From Cotesia glomerata (taxonomy: Eukaryota; Arthropoda; Insecta; Hymenoptera; Braconidae), in the NCBI RefSeq assembly GCF_020080835.1, contig NC_058162.1:15960640-16024639 (forward strand): a DNA stretch of 64,000 bases, written 5' to 3'. Below, piece after piece: positions 43,723-53,950 of this stretch. Under the pieces are notes generated by a model. That model made no database searches, was not told the origin of the DNA, and saw only the letters and a program-made list of their open reading frames with translations. How positions within the stretch are numbered: position 1 is the stretch's first letter; each line of letters starts with the position of its first letter. The translations under genes and the position numbers were made by a program.

Positions 43723-44780
43723 TTTTTTTTACTAATTTTTTGGGTTTGATTTTATTTTATTTTTCTTTTTTGTTTAACTGAGGTCCTTTTTTTTTGTTTC
43801 ATTTTGATTTTTTTTCCTTTGAGTTCTTGGTGATACTTAAGGTAGAACCCTCGTGACTTCCATAGTCAAAAGTTTATACTAGAGTGTACGTACCGTACAT
43901 GTACCGTATACTTGAGAGTCATTATTGACAAGCCTAAAACTTTTTGCTGTTTATGTACTTATTTTAGCCAATTATGAACGAGAAACTGATCGTTTGAAAA
44001 GTGTGGCAAGACTGCATGAGCGTTAAGATATTTTATAGTGGTTATACTGTAGTGTTTTAGACCAGCTGTTGACTAACCTCCGTTTTGATACATGCGTTTA
44101 TTTATTTATTTATATCCATTTATTCGAAAATATAATTACAATGTCTGAAAAAAAAATAATTGACAATATTGTTTTTTTTTTCCGAAAAATCATTAATTAA
44201 ATTTTTTGTGTTAATGTATTAACTGATTTTAAATTTTAGTATTTTTTATTATTTCATCTGACTATTACTTTTATAACTTATGGAAGATTAATATATATTA
44301 CTGTATTAAAATTGTTAACTTTTTGAATTTTTAATAAATATAGAAAAATACTTACTTTTATAAAATAATCATTGTTATTTTTTTATAAATAAATAAAATT
44401 AATAACTATAATGTTACACCATACGTAAATTAAACTTTTCAAATTTTTCAGCGCATGCGCGTCTCATACTTTTTTCGCGGCTCGCAAAACTTGCGCTGTT
44501 GCCACAGCTTTATTAACGTATCTCTTCCTCGGCTAAAGCCTGGTAAATTTTTCATTAGTTATTAATAAATATCTCTGAAACTATGTGGTAATTATCAATT
44601 AAATTATTTTTAAAAAATTATTCAGTTGTTAGTAAACGTTACTTTAGTTTTTCAAAAAGATCTTAAGAAAAGTTTCTGAGATGTAAAAATGTTTATAGGT
44701 AAACTTTTCGATATCCCGTATACCGTAATGTATAAGAGCATTCAAAACCCAAACTTTGAAATTAATTATCTCTGGAACTA

Positions 44781-45591
44781 CACTTCTCACAAAAATTAAG
44801 GGAGCAGAAAAAAAATCTAAATTTTTGGGGGATTTTCAACAGGCTGTAACTTATACAAAAATGGTCGTACAGCAAAAAAAAAAAAGCGAATTGTAGCTCT
44901 AAGTGTTTAGTTTTCGGATCTGAGTTTGAAAATATTTTTCGAGTAATCATAAGAAAACCACCGAAAAAAAAATTTTCGAAATTTTTTTGGTTTTTTTTTT
45001 TAATCTACGGACGTGGAAAAAATTTTTTCGACTCAACCTCTATATGGACCGGATAGCTTGTTTATTCAGCTTTAATTTCGTTTTTTTAAAATCTCGATAC
45101 GAGCATTTCTCGCTGAGATATCGATGTTTGAATGGAAAAAGATCATTTTGTCTTTGATTACCAATATCTCAGCAACCAATGATCGCACAGAAATTTTGAG
45201 GTTGGTTTTAAAAACTTAAATAAATTTTCTACAAGGATTGGCAATTAAATTTTGAAAAAAAAATTTTTTTTCAATCATTACATGAATTTGAAAAAGCATC
45301 CAAAAAAGGGCTTTTTGTCGTTTTTTGGAAAATCAAGCGCCCAATCAAAAATATTGCGGAAACCACTAACGTTAAGTGTGCCTTTTACTGTTCAATATAC
45401 CCACAAAAACCCTACAAAGTTTCAATTCAATCCAGCCAACCGTTTTTTTTTTCCCACTTGATCGAATTTTTGAAAAAATTAAAGGAGCAAGAATTTCGCT
45501 CTGAAAATGTCATAATTTTTATCAAAAATGAAAAAAATTTTTTTTTTCATTTTTCTCTCAATTCTGTATTAGTGACTTGAAAAATTTAAGG

Positions 45592-45631
<40 letters not shown>

Positions 45632-45640
45632 TGAAAAAAA
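44781..45640 (+). repeat. Left long inverted-repeat arm
   Basis: Complement of 46480-47341. Landmarks: GGCTGTAACTTATACAAAAA (about 44851), ATCCAAAAAAGGGCTTTTTG (about 45298), CTCAATTCTGTATTAGTGAC (about 45557). Ends in long A-runs. Confidence 0.85.
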
Positions 45641-45653
45641 AAAAAAAATTGCC

Positions 45654-45900
45654 TTACGGTCCAATGAACATGTTGACGAGCGTAAGCCAGACGGTTTCGG
45701 CGATGTATGGGTGATAACATCGGTACTCGGGCGGCACTTCTTGATCGCACTCCAGTCTCACGGAGACGATTTCGAACCGTTTGAACTGAAATGTTCCGCG
45801 GTTGTTGTTGTCGTCGTCGTCGTTGTTGTTGCTGTTGTTGTTGTTGTTGTCGACGGTTCGGAAAATTTCGGGCGACAACGTTCGCAGGAACGAAAGGTTC
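45654..45900 (-). pseudogene. Shifted continuation of the Tc1-like transposase frame with Asn/Asp repeat
   Basis: After a one-base shift near 45900 the frame continues KNLSFLRTLSPEIFRTVD into an Asn/Asp homopolymer encoded by GTT/GTC triplets (45803-45852 plus strand), then to a stop at 45654. No DDE catalytic motifs are visible, so the catalytic half is missing. Confidence 0.4.
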
Positions 45901-46131
45901 TTAACGAACGCGCCGAACGATCGCTCGGTCATCACGAGGATTTGTTGCGCGACGACGACCTTGGCCAACTCGTCGTTGATAACCACCGGTTTCCAAATAC
46001 CGATTGTATGCGCGAGATACGACAGATGAACTAACGTCCATACGATCCCCGACTTGTCGGTAATTGTACCCTTCTTCCACTAGAGTCACTATCTGAGCGA
46101 CTTGTGGCGCGGATAAATGCCGCCTAGGCAT
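45901..46131 (-). pseudogene. Tc1-like transposase N-terminal helix-turn-helix
   Basis: MPRRHLSAPQVAQIVTLVEE followed by GDRMDVSSSVVSRAYNRYLE and QGRRRATNPRDDRAIVRRVR is the paired-type HTH and GRPR-like linker that binds the inverted repeats in Tc1/mariner transposases. Reading stops at 45901. Confidence 0.75.
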
Positions 46132-46479
46132 TATGAAAAAAAATAAAAATAAAACTAAAGTTTGCAAAAACTCAGTTAATTTGCTTTTCTAAAAATTAAA
46201 AAATACGGTAGTTTTGAGAAAAACTGTTGATTGGCTCGATTACCAAGAAAGCAGGTTAGTTTTAAGAAAAACTGTTTTTTTTAGACACTGTTGGAATTCG
46301 CACGAAAAAATTATTGTCCCAATATTCGTAGAACGAATATTCGACTTGCCTTGGGGGTATCAACTTTTAATTTATTCAATTAATTTGTGACTAGGAAAAT
46401 TAAAGTGCGGAAGAGTAAAATCGGTGAGAAAGTGAGTCGCTACATTTTTTTTGATTTGGGCCAATTGAAAAAAAATTAA

Positions 46480-47341
46480 AAAATTTTTTTTTTTTTTCTC
46501 AAAAATTTTCGATTTTTTTTTTTTTTTTTTTCCTTAAATTTTTCAAGTCACTAATACAGAATTGAGAGAAAAATGAAAAAAAAAAATTTTTTTCATTTTT
46601 GATAAAAATTATGACATTTTCAGAGCGAAATTCTTGCTCCTTTAATTTTTTCAAAAATTCGATCAAGTGGGAAAAAAAAACGGTTGGCTGGATTGAATTG
46701 AAACTTTGTAGGGTTTTTGTGGGTATATTGAACAGTAAAAGGCACACTTAACGTTAGTGGTTTCCGCAATATTTTTGATTGAGCGCTTGATTTTCCAAAA
46801 AACGACAAAAAGCCCTTTTTTGGATGCTTTTTCAAATTCATGTAATGATTGAAAAAAAATTTTTTTTTCAAAATTCAATTGCCAATCCTTGTAGAAAATT
46901 TATTTAAGTTTTTAAAACCAACCTCAAAATTTCTGTGCGATCATTGGTTGCTGAGATATTGGTAATCAAAGACAAAATGATCTTTTTCCATTCAAACATC
47001 GATATCTCAGCGAGAAATGCTCGTATCGAGATTTTAAAAAAACGAAATTAAAGCTGAATAAACAAGCTATCCGATCCATATAGAAGTTGAGTCGAAAAAA
47101 TTTTTTCCACGTCCGTAGATTAAAAAAAAAAACCAAAAAAATTTCGAAAATTTTTTTTTCGGTGGTTTTCTTATGATTACTCGAAAAATATTTTCAAACT
47201 CAGATCCGAAAACTAAACACTTAGAGCTACAATTCGCTTTTTTTTTTTGCTGTACGACCATTTTTGTATAAGTTACAGCCTGTTGAAAATCCCCCAAAAA
47301 TTTAGATTTTTTTTCTGCTCCCTTAATTTTTGTGAGAAGTG
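46480..47341 (-). repeat. Right long inverted-repeat arm
   Basis: Complement of 44781-45640, with scattered differences such as CATATAGAAGTTGA here against TCAACCTCTATATG on the left. Arms are old enough to have diverged by a few per cent. Confidence 0.85.
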
Positions 47342-47486
47342 TAGATGGTCAAAAATTTTTAAATTGCACCAATCGATGCAGAGTTATATGAATATTAATC
47401 TGCCAAAATTTAAAAAAAATCCTAAGAAAACGACTCTGGTGAGGGTACTACCTTAAGACTCGTAAAAACCGTGGTTTGCCCTCGTA

Positions 47487-47990
47487 GTCCGGGGGCCGGT
47501 CATAAGACCCGTAAGCAATTCGAGGTCGATGGGAAGTTAAAGTTGATTCTTATGTATTTTGACCTGCTGAATACGAATCTGCTTGTCAAATTAAAAAAAA
47601 AAATGGTACGTTTTGTTTAAACAATTGTTTTTTTTAAAATTTTTGAAATTTGAAATGGAACAATTTTTTTCTGGTAGAATTAATTATTTTAAAGCGAAAA
47701 TAATTAATAATTTTTTTCCGTAAATTCATTAGTTTTCGAGATATAAATTTTTTTTTTAAATTATTTGAGATTGCGCGTCGGAGTGGGGATCAGCGTGACC
47801 GCGGTTCTCAAAGTCCAGCGGTTCCCGCACGCGTGTACCCGCATATATACATTTCTATATGCTTATATGTATTTTATTTATTTATTTTAATTACTGTAAT
47901 AACTTTTAAACAATTTAAATTTAATAAAAAATTTAAAACATTTTTAAGTAACATTTTTTCATAAATAATAATAATAATAATAATTAACTA
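47487..47990 (+). repeat. Left terminal inverted repeat of the large DNA transposon
   Basis: Complement of the segment ending at 60820. Landmarks: GGTCATAAGACC subterminal palindrome (47498-47509), GCAATTCGAGGTCGATGGG, GAGATTGCGCGTCGGAGTGG (about 47768), and an inner (ATA)n microsatellite (47967-47987). Confidence 0.88.
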
Positions 47991-48091
47991 TTGTCCTCGA
48001 GAATAAAAAAAATGACAGTAACTCCATTTACTCAATGGTTTTATTATAAACTCGTTATTTTGTATAGAGACCTATAAAAATGAAGACATAT

Positions 48092-48546
48092 TCATACATT
48101 ATACTCATTTTTACACTCGTTTTTTTTTCTACATTCACAAAATGAACAACATGGAATCTGCGCAGCGACACAATGACATGTTTTTCTAACGCATTTACTG
48201 CAAGTACAACTCAGAACAAGCTCATTTATTGGAGGTAGTAGTTCTAATCTTTTAGCAGGTATAAGAATACCATTATCGTCTACGTAACCAAAATCTACAG
48301 GATCTAGCTCTTCAAGATTGTGATGAAAACAATTAACTTGTTGATAGGTGTTGAAAAGAGCACGCAAAATATGCAAGTGAATTTGTCCGCTGGTAGGTGG
48401 TAAATCGCTTATAGTGAATGATAATGAATGGTAGCGATTACTTCTCAACTCATCAAATGTTTCACATGTGCTGTTTTTTTGTAGGACATTTACAAGATAT
48501 TTTTCTCCTTTAAAGATCGAATCTTGTATAGCATTTACAGATAATC
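48092..48546 (-). pseudogene. Large transposon gene, exon 4 (Cys-rich C-terminus)
   Basis: The acceptor TTGTAG at 48547 joins in frame (phase 1) to exon 3. Reads LSVNAIQDSIFKGEKYLVN, PPTSGQIHLHILRALFNTY, LDPVDFGYVDDNGILIPAKR and a terminal Cys cluster SCTCSKCVRKTCHC...PCCSFCECRKKNEC, stop at 48092. In this family the C-terminal Cys cluster is a probable zinc-binding module. Appears intact within the exon. It ends about 100 bp from the left inverted repeat. Confidence 0.75.
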
Positions 48547-48655
48547 CTACAAGTTTTTAATACATTTTTGTATAATTCAACATATAATTTTTTAATCATC
48601 GATTTAGAGTTTTTATATTATTTAGATTGAATGTTTATTGATATAATTTTTTTAC

Positions 48656-48853
48656 CTCTTCCAAATTCCAACAAATAATTCTCAGGTTTAGCAGTAAGAC
48701 CAGTAGCTTTGGTGCCGACTTTACTAGTATAATCACTTCCAGTGAGATGATGAACTGCTACGAGCACTGAACAAATTATTGGTCCCTGACTTTCAGCGAT
48801 AATGTGGATAGGAATGTGTCTGTGCTTCCAAGCCCAGCATTCATCCAAAGTTC
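48656..48853 (-). pseudogene. Large transposon gene, exon 3 (LTGSDYTSK motif)
   Basis: Begins in frame ELWMNAGLG after the acceptor at 48854-48855, then shifts by one base and continues HIPIHIIAESQGP and VAVHHLTGSDYTSKVGTKA. The LTGxDYTSK motif resembles the GCDY box of FEN/XPG-family nucleases. Introns on either side are 83 bp (48854-48936) and 109 bp (48547-48655), both GT-AG. One-base frameshift near 48825. Confidence 0.75.
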
Positions 48854-48936
48854 CTAAAAAACCATTACAGAAATATTATTGACTAGAAATAAGCAAAGAA
48901 GTTACCAATAAGATAATAAATTATCTGTTTACAAAC

Positions 48937-51732
48937 CTGTAAGCCATAGCTTTTAAACATACTCCAATAGTTTAATGATAGTACCAATACATCTGTATCA
49001 GTAGATAATAACAATACTTTTTTAACATTTTCGGATGCAGCCTGAGCTATATGGATCATCATTTTGACATCAGCTTCTTCAATGTCCGGCCTTTGGAGCA
49101 TCGGTAATGTGGGATCGAATTTAAGATGTGATTTTGTAGATATACATTCTTGTTTTACTGTTGCGCTAAACACCACTTCAGTTGATGGCCACATGAAATG
49201 AGCATACCGCAGAATATGTTGACGGATATATTGTTGCAAACGTTCTTTATTATTAGAAGATGCCCAAAATTTCTGCGGGTCTTTAGGCAAATTAACATTT
49301 TCATCAATTGTGTATAATTCAATAGCTTCTTTATCATAACGACTTCTTCGTGTAGAATATTTAGGTGATTTTTCAAAATAATCATCAAAAATCAAGTCTA
49401 CTCGTTGAAATAAACCGAACGATAAATTGGCAGAAATAATTAAACAGAAAGAATTTGCAAAATCTTGAAACGATTTACATGTAGTCCACTTTATAGTCCA
49501 ACAAATCAACATTACGTCAACAATTATACCGAGTGGAGAATACTCAATGATGTAACTGATGTTTTTATCCAAGCACTTTTCAAGTTCATGAATGAGTTGA
49601 CTTTTCTTTGTTTCTTTTTTTAAATATCCGTCATCATCAAATAAAATATTTTTTGGAGTTAATTCATATGATAACAACTCTTTTATGTCACACTTTCGTT
49701 CTCTAGCGATATCGATTAATCGATGAGCTTGACTTTCATCTTTTTTAAGATTTTTTGTGGTTTTTACTACTTCTTTTGTTTTTGCGGGCTTACAAGTTGG
49801 TAAATTACATTTATAAAGAACTGCGGAAAATGGAATTGTTTTTGTATCAATCTGTCACTTCGAAACTTTTGATAAAGAGTACAACCTTTCTCAAACACTT
49901 TTAATAGTGAACTAACAACCTCATCGTCAATCAACTCTTCTGTTATCAAATTTCGCAGCGGTTGATTACCAGATTTAAAAGGATCCACATGCTTTTCAAT
50001 GTAATTAATGATATTTGCTACATAACGATCAATATTACTTGTATCAGCATTGTTTAGTTCGTGATGAACTTCTGTTTCATCACCGTCAATTTTTAAGGCT
50101 AATATCTCTCTAAAATAATTCGCAATGCCCAAAGTCTCATGAAAAGTCATGTTCCAGGCAGCAACAAATTCTTTTTTCTTGGTGGAACCTATTACTCCGG
50201 ATACACTTTTTTGAGGTTTATTTATTGTTTGCTCTAATCCTTGGTCAATACCGATAGATGTAAATGGAATTTAGAATGTTCGATTGTTTAACTGTAAAAT
50301 TACCCTTTTTTAATTCTTCATATAATTCAGGCTGATCAGATTGCATATTTATCATATCTTCTAAATATATACTACCCCATTTTGCATAGTTCACTCGATC
50401 CATGACATGAAATAAAGGCTGTAACTTTTTTAAAGTTTTAATGTGTAATCAATCACTTAGTCCCCAATCACTTAGTCGATCAGCTCTAATAAAATCCCGG
50501 ACAAGATCGATCATAATCAAAGCTGAATTCCAAAATTTAAACAGTAATGATTCTTCACATCTCTTTTGAATAAATTGCTGAAAATCTTCTTTCAAATTAG
50601 TACAGGACGTAATGATAATGTGATACAGCTCTTTTGCAACACACAAATCTCCTTCTACGATTGCTTCTTTCATTGCCTGAAAATCGCTCAACTCTTTATC
50701 ATACAATTTTAATTTTTCTTGTGTGAAAAAAGCTTGTAACTATAAACGAGTTAAAGCTTCTGCTAAAATAAAAAATCCTTCAACAGATCGAGAATAATGC
50801 GTTGCATTGAGAACTTGATCAGTGACATTAACTCCAAATAAACCTGTTTCTATGAAAATATTTTCTACGCCACAGCTTTTTAAATATTTCCCAATACTTG
50901 CTAAAACAACTTTCGTCATATGAAAACTTCCCATCATGAGAACTAGATTTTTCATTTCTTCATGATCCACTAATTTTATGTGACGAGCTATTTTATAAAC
51001 TCCTTCATCACAACCAATCAGTAAGAATTTTTGTTTCAGCTGACTTAAAATTTCTTTAAAATTGCACATTGCAGTATATACTGTGGCTGCTTGCGTGACA
51101 GGGTGAGGGATTATCTGTAAAAAACCGATACTTTGTACAGGCCGATTGTCAGTAGACATTAAGGAATTAAATGCAGACCACGATGGCACAATTTGTTCAT
51201 CTTCACTTGTTAAAATACAACTATGATCTACAACAAATCTGTCATCTAAATTTAACCTACTTATAAACCATACTAAATTTTCTGGAGGAATATTTCTTTC
51301 ATACTCGTCAGAATTGACTATTTTTTCATTTGTATTAACAAGAAAACAATCAGGCATGGTAATTGTTATTGATAGATTAACAAAATCTTTGATTTGTTGA
51401 CATTTCAAAGGTTTTGTTAATGTTTTACACCTATGATCATCTGCTTCTACAGTTGGCTTACAATTTTTTTTATTGCTTTTTTCTTGAAAGAGTACTAATA
51501 CAGTATCATGAGACCCGTTCATACCAGATAAAGTATATTCTTCATGATCGAAATTGTCAATGCTGCGGTTGTAAACTTATCAAGGTCAAAATGACTAGGT
51601 AAAGGAGTATGTTTATCAGACGATCGTGCCGTATACGCTGCAAAACCAGACTTAAATCGTTCAACTTCCGTATAAGAAATACTAATACCAGTACGATTCA
51701 ACATCGTTACAAGTCCTTTGCATTTTGTACAG
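48937..51732 (-). pseudogene. Large transposon gene, exon 2 downstream of the BEL/Pao insertion
   Basis: Continues directly from 58513 across the BEL/Pao element. Blocks in order: CKGLVTMLNRTGISISYTEV; MNGSHDTVLVLFQEKS; PSWSAFNSLMS and SIGFLQIIPHPVTQAATVY; LIGCDEGVYKIARHIK; LVLMMGSFHMTKVVLASIG; DLVRDFIRADRLSDWGL; FHVMDRVNYAKWGS; IGIDQGLEQTINKPQKSVSG; ARERKCDIKELLSYELTPKN; EEADVKMMIHIAQAA; VLLLSTDTDVLVLSLNYWS. Lesions: frameshift near 51562, in-frame TAG at 50740-50742, TGA at 50449-50451, frameshift near 50265 and further shifts between 49750 and 49800. The final D-x-D block with the exon 3 motif suggests a PIN/FEN-like nuclease fold. Catalytic roles are inference. Confidence 0.8.
51728..51732. 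repeat. Target-site duplicate TACAG of BEL/Pao E2 (left)
   Basis: TACAG directly before the 5' LTR. The partner is at 58508-58512. Confidence 0.93.
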
Positions 51733-52375
51733 TGTTCGGTGAACAAGGCCCAGTAGCGATTAACTCGCTCCTGGGGGACTCCCAAATTCAAGAGACGCAC
51801 CTGTCCACCGCTAGTTCCCGCAAAATCGAACCGCCAATAGAAAATCAGCCTCTCGATCACGCCATGAATCGACCGCTTTATTGGCTGATCGCTCCCGCTA
51901 GACATGCGCAATAGCCTTCTTCCCCAACTCAACGAGGAAGAAGACGAACTATTGTTATTATCTTTCGCTTCTACGCTTTCGCTGCATCAAGTCGCCATTA
52001 GTTTTTCTTTACTTTCGCTTTTCGTTAATAAACCGCATTTCGCTTATTTAATAATTTAATTTGCTTAAATTAATTGTTAATAATTCGCTTTAGTTTGTTT
52101 TAGATAAGTTGTGTTATTTGTGCATTATTTTCACCGCTTTTTCAGTGCCGGCAAAGTGTTCAACCACGTGTCAACCGGCTTCGCTTTTGCAAACCACGCT
52201 GTAATTTATAAATCCGCTTTTATCTTAACAATCCGCTATTAAATATATTAAATATTGAGTGTATTTAATGTAAATAAATTCCTAGTGTTATTTTTGATAA
52301 TAATTTACGCGTTTTAATTGAGATATCCAGACCTAAACCTGATCCCCGCTTTTCCGCTCTTTCAGTAATTATTCA
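51733..52375 (+). repeat. BEL/Pao E2 5' LTR
   Basis: Begins TGTTCGGTGAACAAGG and ends TAATTATTCA. Contains about 18 CGCT against 1 AGCG on this strand. Transcription start and polyadenylation signals should lie here, but I cannot place them. Confidence 0.93.
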
Positions 52376-52376
52376 T

Positions 52377-52394
52377 TGGTCCCTCGAGCCGGAT
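52377..52394 (+). promoter_or_regulatory. BEL/Pao E2 primer-binding site (tRNA-Tyr-like)
   Basis: TGGTCCCTCGAGCCGGAT, one base after the LTR. Identical to the E1 site. Confidence 0.7.
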
Positions 52395-52607
52395 CAGGCT
52401 GGCTCTATCTCAATTAAATTAATTAATTATACCACTAAAAATTGTGCTGTGTTAAGTGAAGTGTAATACCGCTAGGAAAGGTCGAGTGTTAGGAGCATTG
52501 CAGAGCACATCGGGTGCTGCTCCTGGTAGTCATTCGTACACCGGTACGCTGAACTTTCCGCTTTAATTGACTGAAAACTCGATCTAGGTCCTATATTAAA
52601 CACCACA

Positions 52608-53900
52608 ATGCAGTTTGAAACAGTTATTGCTATGCAAAAGCAGTACCTGGATGCTTTGTACGCCATGGTGGATCGCTTAACTAATGAGGAGCTTAACTCG
52701 CTGACAATCACCGCTATTGAGTCAGTGGCAACACAAAGCTCCAAGATTTGGCTGGACATCACTAATTTGAACTCGCTGATCTTTGAGACGTACCCGGAAG
52801 TACTTGAACACGAGTACCACATCGGGAATCATTATACTAACGCTCACGCCACCTATGCAATCTTGGAGACCCGCATAGCCACCCGCAAAGACGTCATTCA
52901 GCAGGAGATTGATGCCAGAGAAGCCGCACAAACACAACAAAACCTGGCTATGCACAGCACCGCCTTCATGGGAGGCTCATCGGGTACTGGACTCCCAAAA
53001 ATTAAGCTCCAGAGCTTCTCTGGAGACTTGAAGCGCTGGGGATCATTTAGTCAGCTCTTCTCTGATATTGTTATTGACAATGTACTTCTGAAAAACAGCC
53101 AGAGGATGCATTATTTGAAGACATTCACCAAAGATGAAGCACACCAGCTTATTGGTAACACGTCATCCACTGATGAGTCGTTTGAGCCCGCATGGAATCT
53201 TTTGAAAAGCCGCTATTCCAATCCTCGCCGCGTTGTATCATCACATCTTGAAGACCTGCTGGTTGGTGAGTCTGTTCCCGCTAGATCAGCCGCTAAATTG
53301 GATTCCTTGTTACTATCCAACCAAAAGGCTCTGGATTCCATCAAGGCCCAAGGAGTTCCAGTAGATCACTGGGACCTGATAATCATACACCTGACGCTAC
53401 GCCGCTTGCCGCCCGCCGTTAGAGAAGATTGGGAGACCAACCTGGGTCTTACTGACAATATGCCGACTTACGTTCAGCTCCACGAGTTTCTCAAGTCCAA
53501 AGTCAGGGCTTGGGAGAACTTGGAACCCGCTTCGGAACCCAAGAAGCAATCTAAAGGTCATAAATCCGGAGGCTCACGCAGTAATAAACCTCAGAAGACA
53601 ACATCCTCTTACACCGCTATTCAATACAAAGAAAAGCCCAGGAGAAATTGCCCGCTGTGCCCTGAGGAACATTACATGTTGTTCTGTCCAATCTTTAAGG
53701 CCGCTACTTTGGAGGAACGAATCGACATTGTCGAAAAATACCGCCTGTATTACAATTGCTTGGGCCCGCATCGCGTCGCTGATTGTAAGACCGCTCAAGG
53801 ATGCAGGAAGTGCAGTCAACGTCATCATACTTCCATCCATCGAGATACACCGCCTAAATCTGCATCACAGACACTTGCAGACACCGCACAAGGTAACTAA
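52608..53900 (+). CDS. BEL/Pao E2 gag
   Basis: 430 codons, the same length as E1 gag and open throughout. Same DUF1759-like layout with PKIKLQSFSGDLKRWGSF, NLLKSRYSNPRRVVSSHLED and C-terminal knuckles. One Cys of the second knuckle is replaced (YYNCLGPHRVADC against CYNCLGPHRVADC in E1), which may impair RNA packaging. Stop TAA 53898-53900 lies inside the proposed intron, so unspliced RNA would give Gag alone. Confidence 0.93.
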   Translation: MQFETVIAMQKQYLDALYAMVDRLTNEELNSLTITAIESVATQSSKIWLDITNLNSLIFETYPEVLEHEYHIGNHYTNAHATYAILETRIATRKDVIQQEIDAREAAQTQQNLAMHSTAFMGGSSGTGLPKIKLQSFSGDLKRWGSFSQLFSDIVIDNVLLKNSQRMHYLKTFTKDEAHQLIGNTSSTDESFEPAWNLLKSRYSNPRRVVSSHLEDLLVGESVPARSAAKLDSLLLSNQKALDSIKAQGVPVDHWDLIIIHLTLRRLPPAVREDWETNLGLTDNMPTYVQLHEFLKSKVRAWENLEPASEPKKQSKGHKSGGSRSNKPQKTTSSYTAIQYKEKPRRNCPLCPEEHYMLFCPIFKAATLEERIDIVEKYRLYYNCLGPHRVADCKTAQGCRKCSQRHHTSIHRDTPPKSASQTLADTAQGN

Positions 53901-53950
53901 CCGTTCAATTAGACCACTTATAATTCAACATTAACTGTTGGTTATTTCAG
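53893..53950 (+). promoter_or_regulatory. 58-bp putative spliceosomal intron between gag and pol (BEL/Pao E2)
   Basis: CAAG|GTAACT at 53889-53898 and TTATTTCAG|ATCCGC at 53942-53956. Splicing would join gag codon phase 1 to pol in frame (Gln-Asp-Pro-Leu). Same length as in E1 although about nine of the 58 bases differ, so length and ends are conserved while the middle drifts. Pol has no ATG for about its first 40 codons. Confidence 0.6.

Larger units (their letters stand above)
44781..47341. mobile_element. Tc1/mariner-type element with about 850-bp terminal inverted repeats
   Basis: Begins CACTTCTCACAAAAATTAAG at 44781 and ends with its complement at 47341, flanked by TA on both sides (44779-44780, 47342-47343). 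The inverted repeat continues, with a few mismatches, to about 45640 on the left and from about 46480 on the right. The central 840 bp hold a broken transposase N-terminus. Arms this long are unusual for the superfamily, whose inverted repeats range from tens to a few hundred bases. Confidence 0.85.
43841..47452. mobile_element. TTAA-flanked inverted-repeat element (carrier of the Tc1-like element)
   Basis: GGTAGAACCCTC at 43841 is preceded by TTAA (43837-43840). GAGGGTACTACC ends at 47452 and is followed by TTAA (47453-47456). A TTAA duplicate with 12-bp inverted ends (one mismatch) fits piggyBac- or Kolobok-type targets. Without the nested Tc1-like element (44781-47341) the carrier is about 1.05 kb and has no transposase. 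Confidence 0.6.

Noticed and set aside
45654..45986. Poly-Asn/Asp protein as a host gene
   Set aside because: It lies inside the Tc1-like element, follows the transposase HTH after a frameshift, and the repeat is a triplet expansion.
47342..47486. Target duplication for the large DNA transposon
   Set aside because: Bases left of 47487 (CTCGTA) and right of 60820 (AATCGG) do not match; no duplication claimed.
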